From Siphlonurus alternatus (taxonomy: Eukaryota > Arthropoda > Insecta > Ephemeroptera > Siphlonuridae): 64,000 nucleotides of DNA. The notes beneath the pieces were generated by a model. The model saw only the letters and a program-made list of their open reading frames with translations. It made no database searches and had not been told where the DNA came from. Positions 25,652 to 39,700 of this stretch are shown one piece after another; the stretch's first letter is position 1, and every line of letters starts with the position of its first letter. The stretch spans positions 17,147,628 through 17,211,627 of the forward strand of contig OX463783.1 of NCBI GenBank assembly GCA_949825025.1, in the 5' to 3' direction. The translations under genes were made by a program, and so were the position numbers.

Positions 25652-28560
25652 GTATTGACTTTTTAAAAATTATCATCAATTAAGTTTTTTTAATAGCTTA
25701 AAATTAATATTTTAATTATTTTTATCTTTTTTCAATGAAAAAATGTTAGAATAATAACCTCTTAAGAAAAAAAGTCTAAAAAAGTTATAAAATGGTTTCA
25801 GTAGTTCATTTAAGCGGGAGATATTTAAAACTTTTTTTATTAATTCAATACTAGTTTTTTTTAGACCCAAAATAATGAACACAACTAGAGAGAATAAGAT
25901 CATGACATAAAAATCTATCTTGTAAATTCTATCATATTAAATTCAATTTTAGGAAATAACAAGTATAAGGTAATGCTATTTTGAACTGTCTTGTATAATC
26001 AGAAGATCGCAATATTTGTTCAACCCGTATTATTTTGGTATACAAAATTGAAATGTCACGAACGCGCTCGCCATCCAGTGAATGTATAGTGAACTACATT
26101 GCTATCTTTACCAGCTTTAAAATTAACTTTTCGTTTTGAAGACGTTTTAAATTTACTATTTAACAACTCTGAAACACTCATAACGTGTACAGATTTAGTT
26201 ATTATGCGCCCTGTAGGTATGCAACTATTTCTACATGCAATGCATTATAAAATTGCACTTATATAGTTGTACAACTTTTGGTTCATTATATGCCGTTCAT
26301 GATCCATATATGGATGCGTGGATTAATTATTGCTGCTTATATGATCGCCTAGATCCGCCACTGTAGATATAACATAATAATAATTAACGCATATTGCAAA
26401 AATATACTTTTTATAATTCTCCGATTGTATATAATGTATGTTTTAGGATATTGATAATACACGATATAGTCATAATTCATGGAAGATACCTGAAAAGAGA
26501 TCTTTGTCTCCTAATTATTTCATATGAATATAATTAATAGTATTGATAGATTTGATAGTATTCCAGAAAGATGCACCCATCATGCATGCGCTTTGTAAAT
26601 CTCGATCGTAATGATGTTAATTGCATATGCAAAAGACAATATATATGCTAGTCCAACCTTGATCATGCATGCTATAAAAGTCTCAGACCGTGAAATTTCT
26701 CTTGACACCTGATATTTATAATGATTTCATACAGAATTCTTAATTTCTATATTTCTACTAAGAATTTAGTTTGTCTACTGTAGAACTTAAATTAATTAAA
26801 AATTTGACTATGCAAGTTTTTCAGTGTAGATGTATTATAATATTACTTTGTGTATATTATGTTGTTATATATTATATAGAAAGCTAACTTTTGGGTTTGG
26901 GTTTGGGTTAAATTAAAATAACATTGAAACAAAGTAAAAAATATATAAAAATAAAACAATTTGATTTATAGTTTTTTAAAAATAAAGCTGTAACTTTATT
27001 TTAACAATAATTTACAATAAAAGACCTTACATATTATTTATTTTATTTCGTCATATTTTTTATTAATTTTTATTATTATAATTGCATCATCACTCATCAT
27101 CACCATCATTATAATCAAGCTTTTTTTTTTTTTTTACACAGCCCACATTATAATAATTAGCATTTTGTATTTTCTTTCTTAATAACATAAATTTGTTATT
27201 TCCTTGCTAATTAAAAATCAACCGTTCAATAACAATATCACATTCCAATCTTTAATTACTCCCCCCTCCCCCAAATATTTAATTTTTATATTTATAATAA
27301 TTACACCACTGTATCTTTTAATATTCAAAACTGTTTTTATTCAGTTTTAATATTTTTTAGGTTTGTATTGAAATATTATTAATTTTAAAAATTAATTAAT
27401 TAATTAATTAATTAAAAAAAATAAACTTATCATTCCTTGAATTGATTCCTCAAATTAAAATGGAATATACCTCCATGATTTTTATTATTGGAAAAATTGA
27501 CCAAAAATCGAGTCGTATATATAATTTATTTATTTTTTTAATTAGGTGCCTTCAACAGGCTCAAAATCGATGTAAAACAATTGATGACATCAAGGTCATG
27601 CAATTAACATGTGCATGCATAGACTCTGACGTCACAAAATGTTTTACATTTCTTTGGAGGCATAAAAAATAAATGACTATATTATTCTTCAATCTATAAA
27701 TATATCGAGCAAGCAAAAATCATGCTAATTTTCCATTTAACAAAATTTAACAAAATCAGTATAATTTTTAATATACAATAATACTTCAATACATTTTAAT
27801 AATAATTCTTATTATTTTTATAGTAATTATTTCTAAAATACAGGTACTTACGGTCCATAACAATGTTGGAATACAATTCAATTAATTAACTTTTCATCTA
27901 CATTAATTAACAATCGTTTTTGTGATGAGACATTTTAACAAGTATTATTATACATTATTTATATATAACATTACTATACCTCGCCATGAAGTAAAACAAT
28001 TAGTTATCATAAATTAAAAAAAAAAAAAATGAATATGAAATTGAAAAGAGGAAATTAATTAGTCACAGAAAGTAAAATAACAGTTTTTATTTTTATTATT
28101 ATAAAAAAATATTATTATGTTTGACTTAGATTTTTTAATGCTATAATTTGTGAGGTAAGACAAAGAATTACATAATAGAAAGATAATTTTATTTTAAAAA
28201 AAAAATGTAAGCTCAAGTGTTTTTTTTTTAACTAATATAGTATAGATGAAAATAGAAATTAATAAAAATGGAAATGGTAAAAAAAATGTTTGAAATTTTT
28301 AAATATTAAGAGAGCTGTTAAATTAACCAGACTGAAATATTTAAATTGCAGATTTGCAAATTTAATAATGAATATGAAATTAATTGGTAAAAAATTTGCT
28401 TATCACAAATAAATATATTGTCCTATACACGGTACGTTTAATTTGCATGACACTAAATTAAAATATTTTCTACTACACCAAAATTAATTTAAAATTATCA
28501 TCAGCAGTAATCAGAATTTAACATTGATATTAAACTTTATTATTTCAAGCAGTGTCAAAA

Positions 28561-28934
28561 TTAAGGGGAAGGTAACATTGATCGATGTAGTTCCATTTGA
28601 TTAACGTGTAAATCTTAGCAGACAATCAAAATTATGATTTTTTTTTAAAGACAGATTTTTGTACAGGCCACAGAAAAAAAAAAAAAAAAAACACTTCTTC
28701 AGTCTGATCTTTTTTTTAATTAATTTTTTAGTTTGGCTCTCCATGGGAAAGTTCTATGCTAAAAATTTTAAAAATTAATTTAAAATAATCGGATCGAATA
28801 AAACTTTTAAAATTTTTTCTGTGGCATTCAGGTGCTAAAAATTATCTCTAAACATTTTTCAGAATTTTTCTGTGTCTGCTAAGATTTACGTGTTAATCAA
28901 ATTGATCAGCTGATCTGTGTTACATTCCCCTTAA
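28561..28934. mobile_element. TTAA-ended inverted-repeat element
   Basis: TTAAGGGGAAGGTAACATTG at the left and TGTTACATTCCCCTTAA at the right. Pairing continues through TTGATTAACGTGTAAATCTT and AAGATTTACGTGTTAATCAA. About 374 bp, non-coding. Confidence 0.88.
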
Positions 28935-30140
28935 AACGAAAAGAATATAAACGTTACTCTTACGGCTACTTCCGGTGGATAAACGTAATAAATGTACTGC
29001 AGAAACTAGATTCCAACAAAAATAAGGTTATACTCCTGAAAGTAGCAGATATTTATTTGTATTTTTAATCTAAAATTTTGTTAATAGTTAAACAATTTTT
29101 GTCCTGCTTAAAATCTGGATTTTTCTAGTTTCTATCTACTTCTGGAAGTAACCTTAAATTTATTAAAGTGCAGTAAATATTTTAAAATTAAAATAATAAA
29201 AACATATCAAATATTACATATACACCAAAAATTGACTAAAAGTGTTAACTGCTTACATAAAAACGTGTTTCGCCATTATCTTATTATGCCGATAACTATT
29301 TTTTTTTTGAAGTTATCAACTTAATTCATATGGTAATATTATTTTTTCAGTTCTTGATAAGTTTTAATTACAATTTTTAAAAGCAATCTAAAATATTTTC
29401 TAAAGCATTTTATTTTTTATAATATAAAGGCTTAAAACAGTCAATGCACTAGTGCATCTAAATAACAATTTATTTGAAGTTATTAAATGGATGGTTTAAT
29501 TTAATATATATATTTTTTTTAATATTAACATTTAGATTTTGGTATACTAAAAATTTTCTATACTTCATTTATTTAGCTATTATAATTAACATAGTATAAT
29601 TTTAATATATATGGAAGTTTTTTTTTTTCATAATTTGTTAAAAATACACAATTTTAAAATTATAATTGTATGGCATTTTCCACATATGTCATATTATGCA
29701 GTATTATTTTAAAAATATTGTCATATAAGAGCAACTATTATAATTCTATTTTTAGGTCTTCTAAATTTACTATTAGGCAGAAAATAATTTATTTAATGAC
29801 ATTTTATTTTTAAATTCACAAATGAAAGATTTTTCCTCATGTTTTTTTTTATTTTTTAGTAAAAAGTAGAAATTGTGTTGTAAAGTTTTCTTGGCAAAAA
29901 AATCAAGGATTAATGTCACCATTGGTCAATATTTTTCGATGATAATAATAATTACTGATAATAATTTTTGTTCGTGAAATAAAAGACAAAACAACTGTTA
30001 GTTTATTGATGTAAAATAAAAACAACAAATTCGCTGTCGACTTTAAGAAATTAATTTTTTCTTGTGAAAAATGAAAAAGATGCTGATTTGACTAAATTCC
30101 ACAGCAGTCCCCCATTTAAAACAGTGCTGGTGCTGAATAG

Positions 30141-30173
<33 letters not shown>

Positions 30174-32235
30174 GATTTTGGTCTAATTTTTTTTTATGTC
30201 AGAAAGGTTTGCTAAAATTTTCAGTCATGGTGTATACACCATCTATTATAATAATAAATCCTATTTTTCTTAACACTGACATCAATCCTTATATAAGCTG
30301 AACAAAATATTATAACTTGTTTGAAATTTACAGATTTGAAAAATTTCACGAATAAAAAATTCGAATATTTGAGTAATTTTTGGAAGGAATTTTTCATTTG
30401 TGGAATAGTGCATCAATGTTGAACCTCATGAAAGTTATGAATGAATTTTTTATGCTCATTAATGAGGTTAATATAACTTTTAATATAATTAGATTATGAT
30501 TATTTATTATATTGATGACATTCTTTAAAGTATTTATATCACACAGTATTCCAATCCTATAACAACAATATTATTCTGTAATTAAATTTAAAATTAAATC
30601 ATTTCATGAGGCTTTCCATCTTTTATAGTTTTCTATATTATTGTTAAAAAATAAAAACTATTAATTTGTGCATCATTACTGGGACTAGCCCAACGTACCA
30701 TCCATCCATTATAATAATTGTATTCTGATAATAATTATCAAGTCAAAAAACACATCAATTTTTTTAAGATAACAGGCTTACATAGCATGCATATACATTA
30801 TACAATGCACTAGCTATGTTATTATACTGAACAATATTATATAAGCTCACAAAATCAAAAATTTTAACCTATAGACTAACAAATGAAATTTGATTTTCAA
30901 CATCAAAAGCTTTCAAAATATACCGTATTAAAACAAACAAAAAAATCTAATATTTTTTTATATTTAATATTTATCTATGCTTAAAAATGTAATGGAAAAT
31001 AATGAAACTTTAAGAATTAAAACATCATTTTAAAAACGTGTCGTCATTTTAATTTATTAATTAATTTTTTTAATACGTTATTGCATATATTTACACTTAT
31101 TAAATATTTAAAATGTCCAATTAATAAAAAAAATACTGATTTGAAAAATTCAGTAAAAAAATAAAACGTTTTTTTGTAGGCCATGACCATATAAATAAAA
31201 ATCAATAAAGAAAATATTCAGAAATTTTTACAAAATTAAGAAAATTTGTGCAATTAACATTCAAAATCAAAGAGAGCTGTTATTATTATTTCTAATTAAA
31301 ATATTAATTATTTTAAATAAAATATACTCTATTCATATAATTTCGAATTGCTTAGGCACTTTTTTTTAATAATCAGTTTTTCACGGCATATTTTTTTTAC
31401 ATAAAATATACACCACACATCACATCACATTGTCTTGAAAAATGAGCATAATGTACTATAATTATTCAAAAATGCAACAATAATCAACAAATTATATTTT
31501 CTTCTGGGTCTATGCAAAATCTTAATTTTTTTACTTTCATCTTTTTTTTTCATCTTTTAATACTGGGTGCGTTTCATAATTTATATAAAAACTATCTCTT
31601 AAAACTAATTTTCTAATAATTCTTTTATATTTTTATGTTAATTATATTTTAATTTCTTTTTATATAAATTTAATTGCTTATCATTTCTATTCATATTTGA
31701 AAAATTAACACATAAATATGTAAATGTTTTGCCAAATATAAGAAAGCCTTTGTAAGAAATTTTTAAAAGTTATTTGCATTATTTGCCCCATAACTTTAGG
31801 CCTATGGATTTAAACAAGTGTGAAGCTATTTTTTTAGTATTTAGGTTTATTATTATATCTAGAAACAAATCTTATAAAGCTTAAAATGCAAAGCTTGTTT
31901 TTGAAGCCTGAATTATTTTTTCATAAATTTAAGTATCAATTTTAAGCAATTAGATAAATCGAAATTGTTAATAATGTTAATATACTATAGTGTAAAATAT
32001 TGCAATTTATAACATATTTTACAAATTAAGCCACCTTTGTTAATATTTTACACTAAAAAATATCAATGAAATAATTTTTTGAGATATACACATTACTAAC
32101 AATGTGTAAACACCCTAAATGTCCCAAAAATAAAAGGTTTGCACGCAGTGTAGCCAAGAAGTGTGATCGCTCTTTGGTCATCTTAATAAACAACACAGTT
32201 GAATATTTTACAATTTTCCTAATACTCATACAGAT

Positions 32236-32595
32236 GTAACCTCCTATATTATATAATAATGTTCAAAGTGAAGTCGGTGACTCTGCATTTAAATGTGCAG
32301 ACTCTGTATTCAGCCAACCTGGCAGTGCAGAGGGGTAATGCAAGTAAGGATTCTTACGCTAGCCACGCGTATTAATTAAACTAAATATTAATTTATTGTA
32401 CTTGACCATTATCTACACGCACCCGCGCCTGCCTCGCGGCAGATGACGCACGAGACGCTCGCGCGCTCGTGGCTAGCGTAAGAATCCTTACTTGCATTAC
32501 CCCTCTGCACTGCCAGGTTGGCTGAATGCAGAGTCTGCACATTTATATGCAGAGTCACCGGCTTCACTTTTAACATTATTAATATAGGAGGTTAC
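32236..32595. mobile_element. Foldback element at the 3' end of the exchanger gene
   Basis: Arms of about 130 bp, starting GTAACCTCCTATATTA and ending TAATATAGGAGGTTAC, are near-identical inverted copies (for example GTAAGGATTCTTACGCTAGC against GCTAGCGTAAGAATCCTTAC). A loop of about 95 bp is GC-rich toward its right side. No coding sequence inside. Confidence 0.85.
32392..32397 (-). terminator. Candidate polyadenylation signal AATAAA
   Basis: The first exact AATAAA on the minus strand after the exchanger stop codon, about 300 nt downstream. It lies in the loop between the arms of a foldback element. I found no other exact signal between it and the stop. Use of this site is inferred. Confidence 0.35.
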
Positions 32596-32698
32596 ACGGA
32601 GACCAACACTTGTAGCTACTTTTGGTTTGAACCTTAAATTTATGGGACTGTACTTCTTGTAGTTTCAAAAAATTAAGATCTTACAGCCCAGACATGTA

Positions 32699-33054
32699 CT
32701 ACACTTGGGGCGGAGGGTCTCTGAAATCCTCTTGAGAGGACGAATGCGTTCCATGTTTCCTCCTCCTATTCTGCGGCCAAGGTGGTGACGTCACAGTTTC
32801 TACCACTGGAGAAGTTGCATCTTCCTCAGGTATCGGATCTACCGAAGCCCCAAGTTCCAGTAAAGATCCTCGGCGTGCAGAACTTGGTCGTCGAGGACCG
32901 GTTGAACCGCTAGGACTCGCAGGACCAGGGTCTTCGATCACCAAAATGGCGGCGTCTGCTCTCGCCATTTCTACGTCAGCTGCTGTTGTACTAGATGTGG
33001 AACTTTCTCGTCGGAATAATCCAATCACAGACGCTCTGTTTTGATCCAAACCAC
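32699..33054 (-). CDS. NHE terminal exon with stop codon
   Basis: Enters in phase 1 after TTCTCGCAG (GT completes glycine) and runs 117 codons to TAG at 32699-32701. It encodes [20 protein letters not shown] early, [20 protein letters not shown] in the middle, and [12 protein letters not shown] at the end. RRPS and RRGS match the RRxS protein kinase A consensus. The exon is GC-richer than its surroundings and includes TGACGTCA at 32786. No folded domain is expected in this distal tail. Confidence 0.93.
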
Positions 33055-36000
33055 CTGCGAGAAATATAATTTTATAAGACATCCATGGGCATCAGATTAA
33101 GCTATCAATGGGGGCTGTCCTATTTTACAATATTTCTCAATACTAGACTTTTTTAACTATTTGTGCGAAGCTAAAAGGGAGGGGGTGTAGAAGAGTACTA
33201 ATTTGTATTACATTTTTCTCCATTGCCTCTACCCTCCTCCACTTTTTCTCTTCCCCTCGCTAATGCATGAAAACCAATCAATTAAAGTTTGAATTCCTAA
33301 TTTCACACTTAACTCGTAAAGATGTATGTACTAACAATAAGTAATAAAAAGGTGGTGGAATCTATATACAGTGTAGTTTGCAACACAAATCATGATAAAT
33401 ATATTATGTTTTGAAGAGTATGCGTAAGAAAGCAATATACAATTGTTGTAAATGTTCAGCAAATTCATGCCCAACTCTAGTAGACTCTACTATATTGACT
33501 CCACTATACGTCATATAAGCACTTAAACCAGTTAGTAAAGCTCCGATATCATGTATATGCATATATGACACTCAAATTAGATAGGTAAAATCTACCAGAT
33601 ACGTAAAAAAAAAATAAAAAAAATGCCTTAAAGTATGCAACTTTTCTAGCAGTTGTGTGCTGCAGACTGATGGCTCACAGGGGCTTTTAACAAAATATTT
33701 TTATTGAAGTTATGTTATTATTACTTACCGAGGAATGTGGTAGAGGGCGAATTGTAAGTCATGTAGTCCTTGTTTGAGCACCATCCCGGGAACTCTTGTT
33801 GTTTGAGGGGGAAAGTGCACTTATCCTCCTCATCGTCTCGTTTCCATGGCAACACAGTCTCAGTCGCCGTAGGAGTCACGTGTGAATCATCTGAAACCGT
33901 ACGCGTTACTTTATATCGATCCTTGTATAGCATGACTGTAGTCAAGACTATGCAAAATAGATGGCTTCTCATATATTGTAATATCGCGTCAGTAATATAT
34001 TCTTATCACAAAGCTATCAAATATCGCTCATAAAAGGAAATTTGATTTATTCAAACATGATATTTTTTTGACAGTGCATTAGCTGACAGTATTAACATGA
34101 TTTTATTTTAACATCATCTCATTTAAGTAGGAGTCATTTTGACGCCAAGAAAATGCTTATGTTTCCAGCTTTAAAAATGCATACTTAAACTCAAGCTACG
34201 TTTACGTTATTAAAAAAAACTGCTAGTTAAAACAGGTTTAAATAGTCAGTGAAATCATTATAAAAGCTGAATATCTTGCATGGTCTTTGTAATGCACAGT
34301 TTATATATAAGCCCTGATTTAAACATTTAAAAACGAAAATAATCTTTTATTATAATTTTATCATATCATATCATGCTGAATTTTATCAGACATGATATTA
34401 AATTTTAATAATAATATCGAAATGTTAATAAAAACTATTATTTTAAAATATAAAAAGGAAAAATATTTAAAAGTACTTGAATTTAAATTAAAAACAGATA
34501 CCCTGAATTAAAAACTAAAAAAAAAAAAAAAAAAAAAAAAAACGTAAAATATTCGCAGGCATGTAATCACATAATAAGTTTTATGTGAAAATATTCAACG
34601 AAAATTGCAACCTGAAAATAGATATTATTTTCTGTGTAAATATAGCAGCACATGTAGAAAAATACAACATAAAGAAAGCTGTATCAAAAGTTGAAAGAAG
34701 AAACAAATTTTATTCTAAAATATTTCAAGAAATATAAGAGCAAGAAAAGTTTGAAAAATTTGCTGCCACAAATTACTACATTTTACGATTTTACAAGTAC
34801 CATTATTTTAAATACATATTTTAACACTCAAAAACACAAGATATTTGCCTGAAAAATCATCAATTTTGCAGTTTCATTAGAATTTGATTCATTGAGGATA
34901 AAAAATATACGAAAAAATACGATCTTTTTTAGATTATAAACAAATTAGAACTAGAGAAATACATAACTTTAACACAACGAACTTAATAATAAGTATAAGA
35001 ATCGAATAAACTTAAAAAAAAATACGTAATACACATCATAACGTACTATATTCCTCCATTCAGTAAATAATAAATAAAATTGAACTATTTTTGATCCCCA
35101 TCAACATTACAATTTTTCTAAATTCATTCCCTCCAAATATAAGTGTTGTATAAATAAGCCATGTTGTTTTAGATGCAAATATAAACTTTGGGCGTGATTC
35201 ACGAAGCAGTTAGCCAGGTTTCTAACCACGTTTAGCTTAACCACGTTTAACTAGGTAATTTCACACATAAAACAGGTATATATAGTTAAACATCGTTAAG
35301 CTAAACGTGGTTAGAAACCTGGCTAACTGCTTCGTGAATCGCACCCTTTATGTATAGTTTAAGATATGTAATTACAACAAAAATTTGTGAAATTTACGAC
35401 ACTTACATTATGAGGTGATTTAATTCTAAATATTTTACCCTCAGAATCAGCTTTGCTAGTTTTCTTTTGAGGTCGTACTGGCTCCTCATATGCAGCTGCT
35501 TCTTCTATTTAGAAAGAGATCAAATAATAAATTAATAACGATATAATATCGATGCTGATGAATATGCAGGTGACTTTCATGCGCTGTTATCTGATAAGCC
35601 ATGCAGGTAGGCGAGATCAGCCGCTATAAATGTGATTCCATGCAAGCTGTAAATTAATCAGGGTGAATCCATTCATTAGTTAGTCTAAATTTAAGCGAAC
35701 TATTTTCTGTATATTTGTATAATGTACATATAATTTTGTTTATTAGAGACTATAATAGACGTCACATGGTATTTTAAATAAACAGAAATGTAGTTTAAAG
35801 ACCTAACATTGTGAGGTCAATGAACTAGCTTTTCTGACTTTAAAAGATGATAACGACGTATACGTCTCTGGTAATGTTTTATAGTCAAAATTAAAGTTAT
35901 AAACCGGAAATGCCTGGAATGGACAACATTCATGAAAAAATTTTATTGCAAAAATGAATAGAGGGCACCAAATTATGCTACTCTGAATTTTTTTCAGATT

Positions 36001-36756
36001 TTTTTGAGACTTGGAACTATTTTTAAATAATTATTGAACGTTCTGTAAATTAAGTTAATTGGCACCCCTGATTCCTTAATAAAAAGGATAGGACCGAGAC
36101 TCCTATTGACGCCTCCAGGGGGCGTGGCCGCACTTTCAATAATTATTTAAAAATAGTTCTGGGTTTCAAAAAAAATCTGAAAAAATTCAGAGTAGCATAA
36201 TTTGGTATCCTCTGTTCATTTCTGCAATAAAAAATTTCATGTATATTGTCCATTAAAAAAAGTTTCGGTATTTCTATATAAAATTTAGCTTTATACCTAT
36301 AAAAATGACAAGTGTAGAACCCTTTTACTTCCGGCTATTTCTGGTAGTATAACTTTAATTAGTAGAACTATAGTGGTGGTGATATTGTACATGCATATAC
36401 GTGTTTAAGTTTTAAACAAGCTACATTGCATTTTGATTATATAAATACGGAAATACTTTAATTACACATATTTTCATTTTGGTCCTCAAATGAAAATGGA
36501 CCATAGAAATATTTTTCAAGTTATTTTTTATATATTACGAACTAAAAAATTGTTTTGAATTATAAAAATTGACGAATAACATAATTATTGAAAATAAAGT
36601 GTATGCGTAGGAAAATAAAGTATAACTAATTTCTTCTAATATTTCTTTTTTGCTTGTGCATATGAAATATAACTATTAAATAATTTTAACATTATTTAGC
36701 TATATACAGAGCAAAACTTTAAAAGAAAATCATAAGAAATTTTGTGAAACGTTCGA

Positions 36757-36787
<31 letters not shown>

Positions 36788-39700
36788 TGCAAAAATAAAT
36801 GAAAATAAAAAGCAGAAAAACAAAAAAATTTAAAAATACCTTATAATATTTTTAATCTTAGATCGACAGTGGATTTACATTTACTCAAATACGATTTTAG
36901 GTGTACCTTTGAAAACATTTAATACGTTTATAGATATATTTTCATGCAATAATCGTATAATTTTAAGGCACAACAATATACTAAAGAGTATTGTATCATG
37001 ATAGATTTAGATAAATACTATAAGGTCGCTATATCAACAAAGTTATATTAAAATGTGTGCCTTGTAGCATATATTCTATCCAAAACCCATTCTAAATTTC
37101 AACCATCTGAATTATTATTTATAAAAATAATTTTTTATTTATAGATATTAATAATACTATTCTTCATCAATTATAAACATGAATTGAGGTATTCTCACTT
37201 TAATACTTCAACCTTTGAAAACTACCTGGGAAATAATATAATAAACTTGTTATGAGCACTTAGGAAATTTTTCTAGTATATAACACCTGCTTGAAAGTTA
37301 CGTTACCCCTACCTGATTTGCAGAAGGTAAAACGAAATTTGCAACTCTTGTGGTGTTATTCAGTCCCTCCTCTTCCATTTTACCACGCCTCTATACAAAG
37401 CACTTACAATCAGAATATGGCCTGACTTACATAAATTAAAATAACTGTAATAGAACTTTGTTGATATAATTTTGTTTTGTTTTAAATAACTCGTACCCCC
37501 AAGAATAAGACTTCGCCTCCATGGTAACGAAACTTCTGCAACTGTTGGTACAATATCGCAGGGAGGTGGGGATTGTTTCTTATTATTGTTAGTTGGATAT
37601 AAGGGAAGGTGCCAGTTAGGCCTCATTGTTGCAGTTGGAGGTGCGTGGTGGACAGATAGTAGGTCATCACGGTACGAGGAACAACCTGCCCCATTGTCGG
37701 TGCTATGTCCTCCCATACCACTTGTAGAAGCTGGGGAACATTATAAATATATATACTACCAACACCACACAGCATTACAATACATGTTTTTTTTAAAACC
37801 TCTCCAGTCTCGTAAGATTTTTTTTTTTTTTTTTTTACTTATTTTTTTAAAATATTGTAAAGAATTTTAAGGATTTTATCATTTTATTATCCTAGGTGAA
37901 ATCTAAAACTTAATATGGTAACGTGGTACTAAAAATATGAGCTAAAGCCTATATTACACCATACAATTTTTCCTTGCAAGAAAATTTCATCTCCATACAA
38001 ACAAATGGAGTTCAAAATTTTCTTGTAAGGGTAAATTGTATGCTATTGCATGCTATTGCAGTTAGAAAAATTGTATCGTGTAATGCCGACTTAAATATGT
38101 TATTGTTATAGATATACTTAAGATATTTAGCACATGCATTTTTCTTTTAGTACCAAATTTAGTACTAGATTTAACCTATAGGATAATGTAGGGCTTGAGT
38201 CTTTTTCTATTATTAAATCAAAGAAAATCTGCAGATGCGAGATCAAGTCAACTGTTAATCATATAAGTAAAATATTAAAAAATTGGCCAAATTAAGCCAT
38301 AGGGAGAATTTGATATGATTTTTTTTAACACGCCAATTAATAAATTTGTAAAAATGCATGCAAATCTATCAATAAATATAGAACACAATAAATTTATTAC
38401 TTTTTTTAAATCGTTAAATAAAAGTAACAAAATTAAAAGTTAATGTGCATTTTTTCACAATGATGATGTGACTGATGTCAATAGAGTGTATTTCATCACT
38501 AATTAAGTAATTAAATTAATTAAATTAAATCAAATTAAGTAATTATGCGAGGGCTAAGAACTGAAGAGGTTTCTTTAATGTCATAAATGTTAAAATAGCA
38601 CAACACAAAATAATAACAAAGCACATTACAGATTACAAAAAAAAAGAGTGTAAGATGTTGCATGAAATAATTCAGAAATAAAAATAAGAAAATAAAATGT
38701 TGAAATGATGTCTGTTATGTAGTAAAAATTATATAAAAACTATGCTAATTTTTAGTATCGTAATTATTGCTAATTACATTCAAACTAGTTTTGTTTACAA
38801 ATATCGAAATTTATTATAATTGATATTTGCTGTGTTCTTCGACAGCAATATTGTTGTTCACCACCGAATTTCTGATAGTAAAACATTTTTTTCATTAAAA
38901 TACCGTCAATTGTATAAAATGATTTCCATTTATTGTGGGAAATACATTTTATGTGCAAATCATCGCTAATTATACTAGTGTTTCAAGATTTGCATATTAT
39001 ACGTGTACTCTATACAGTCGCCGAAAAATTTAATAATTTTGTTCACCACCGAATTTCTGATAGTTTAACTAATTACTAAAATTTTTAAATATTTTTTCTA
39101 TGGATACGTTTATAGTTTTAAATTATTTTAAATTTCATGCTTTTCTTTTAATATAATTTAAAACGTTTTTCAAATTACTATCAAATTAAAACAAATAGTA
39201 AGTATGTAAAAAGTAAAATCACTACGTTCACACGAAGGTGTTATATAGAATAACATTAGATCTGCTCGTAAAACCTGCTCAATGCACTGTACATTTTCTG
39301 TACCCGATCGAACTTATTTCGAATGAAGCACATAAGGAATCGAGTACAGAAAACCTACATCACTCAGTACAAAGTTTAAGAACATACCTATTATCATCAT
39401 TTTGTAAACGTAATGAAAAATGGTTCAAAGTCTTTGGTACTGACTGAATGTATGTTAAAAAATAAACAATAAAAAATATAACATAAATAATAATAAAATA
39501 CAAAAAGAAAAGAGGGATGAACATTCATATATTTTGGCGAGTACGTACATGTCGTTATTGTACCTATTTGCTCCTTTTGTGGTATCTTATCCTCTAAAAA
39601 TCCGTTGAACCACGAGCATATTGCAGTTTTGTACTCTACATAAAAAAAAAGAGAAAAAGTTTTTTTGCATTTTTACGTTTGTGGATATTATACAAAATAA

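Larger units (their letters stand above)
20001..32235. other. AT-rich intergenic flank, right part
   Basis: No gene recognised. It contains elements 21122-21443, 21499-21733, 23181-23500, 23848-23966 and 28561-28934, a G-run/C-run segment (24160-24300), a promoter-like cluster (25575-25651), simple TTAA repeats near 27392, and long A/T homopolymers (22843, 30144). From 25 to 32 kb the DNA is especially AT-rich and featureless. Confidence 0.6.

Noticed and set aside
25712..25903. 63-codon minus-strand frame near the promoter-like cluster
   Set aside because: Lys/Phe/Leu-rich AT-driven translation on the opposite strand to the putative promoter.
26886..26912. GGGTTTGGGTTTGGGTTA telomere-like string
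   Set aside because: Only about three units and not the usual insect TTAGG pattern; internal position.
37313..37390. Open 26-codon segment with good donor (CAG then GTAGGG) encoding [15 protein letters not shown]
   Set aside because: It fits only phase 0 at both ends, while flanking exons need phase 1. It could be an alternative terminal exon, but nothing else supports that.
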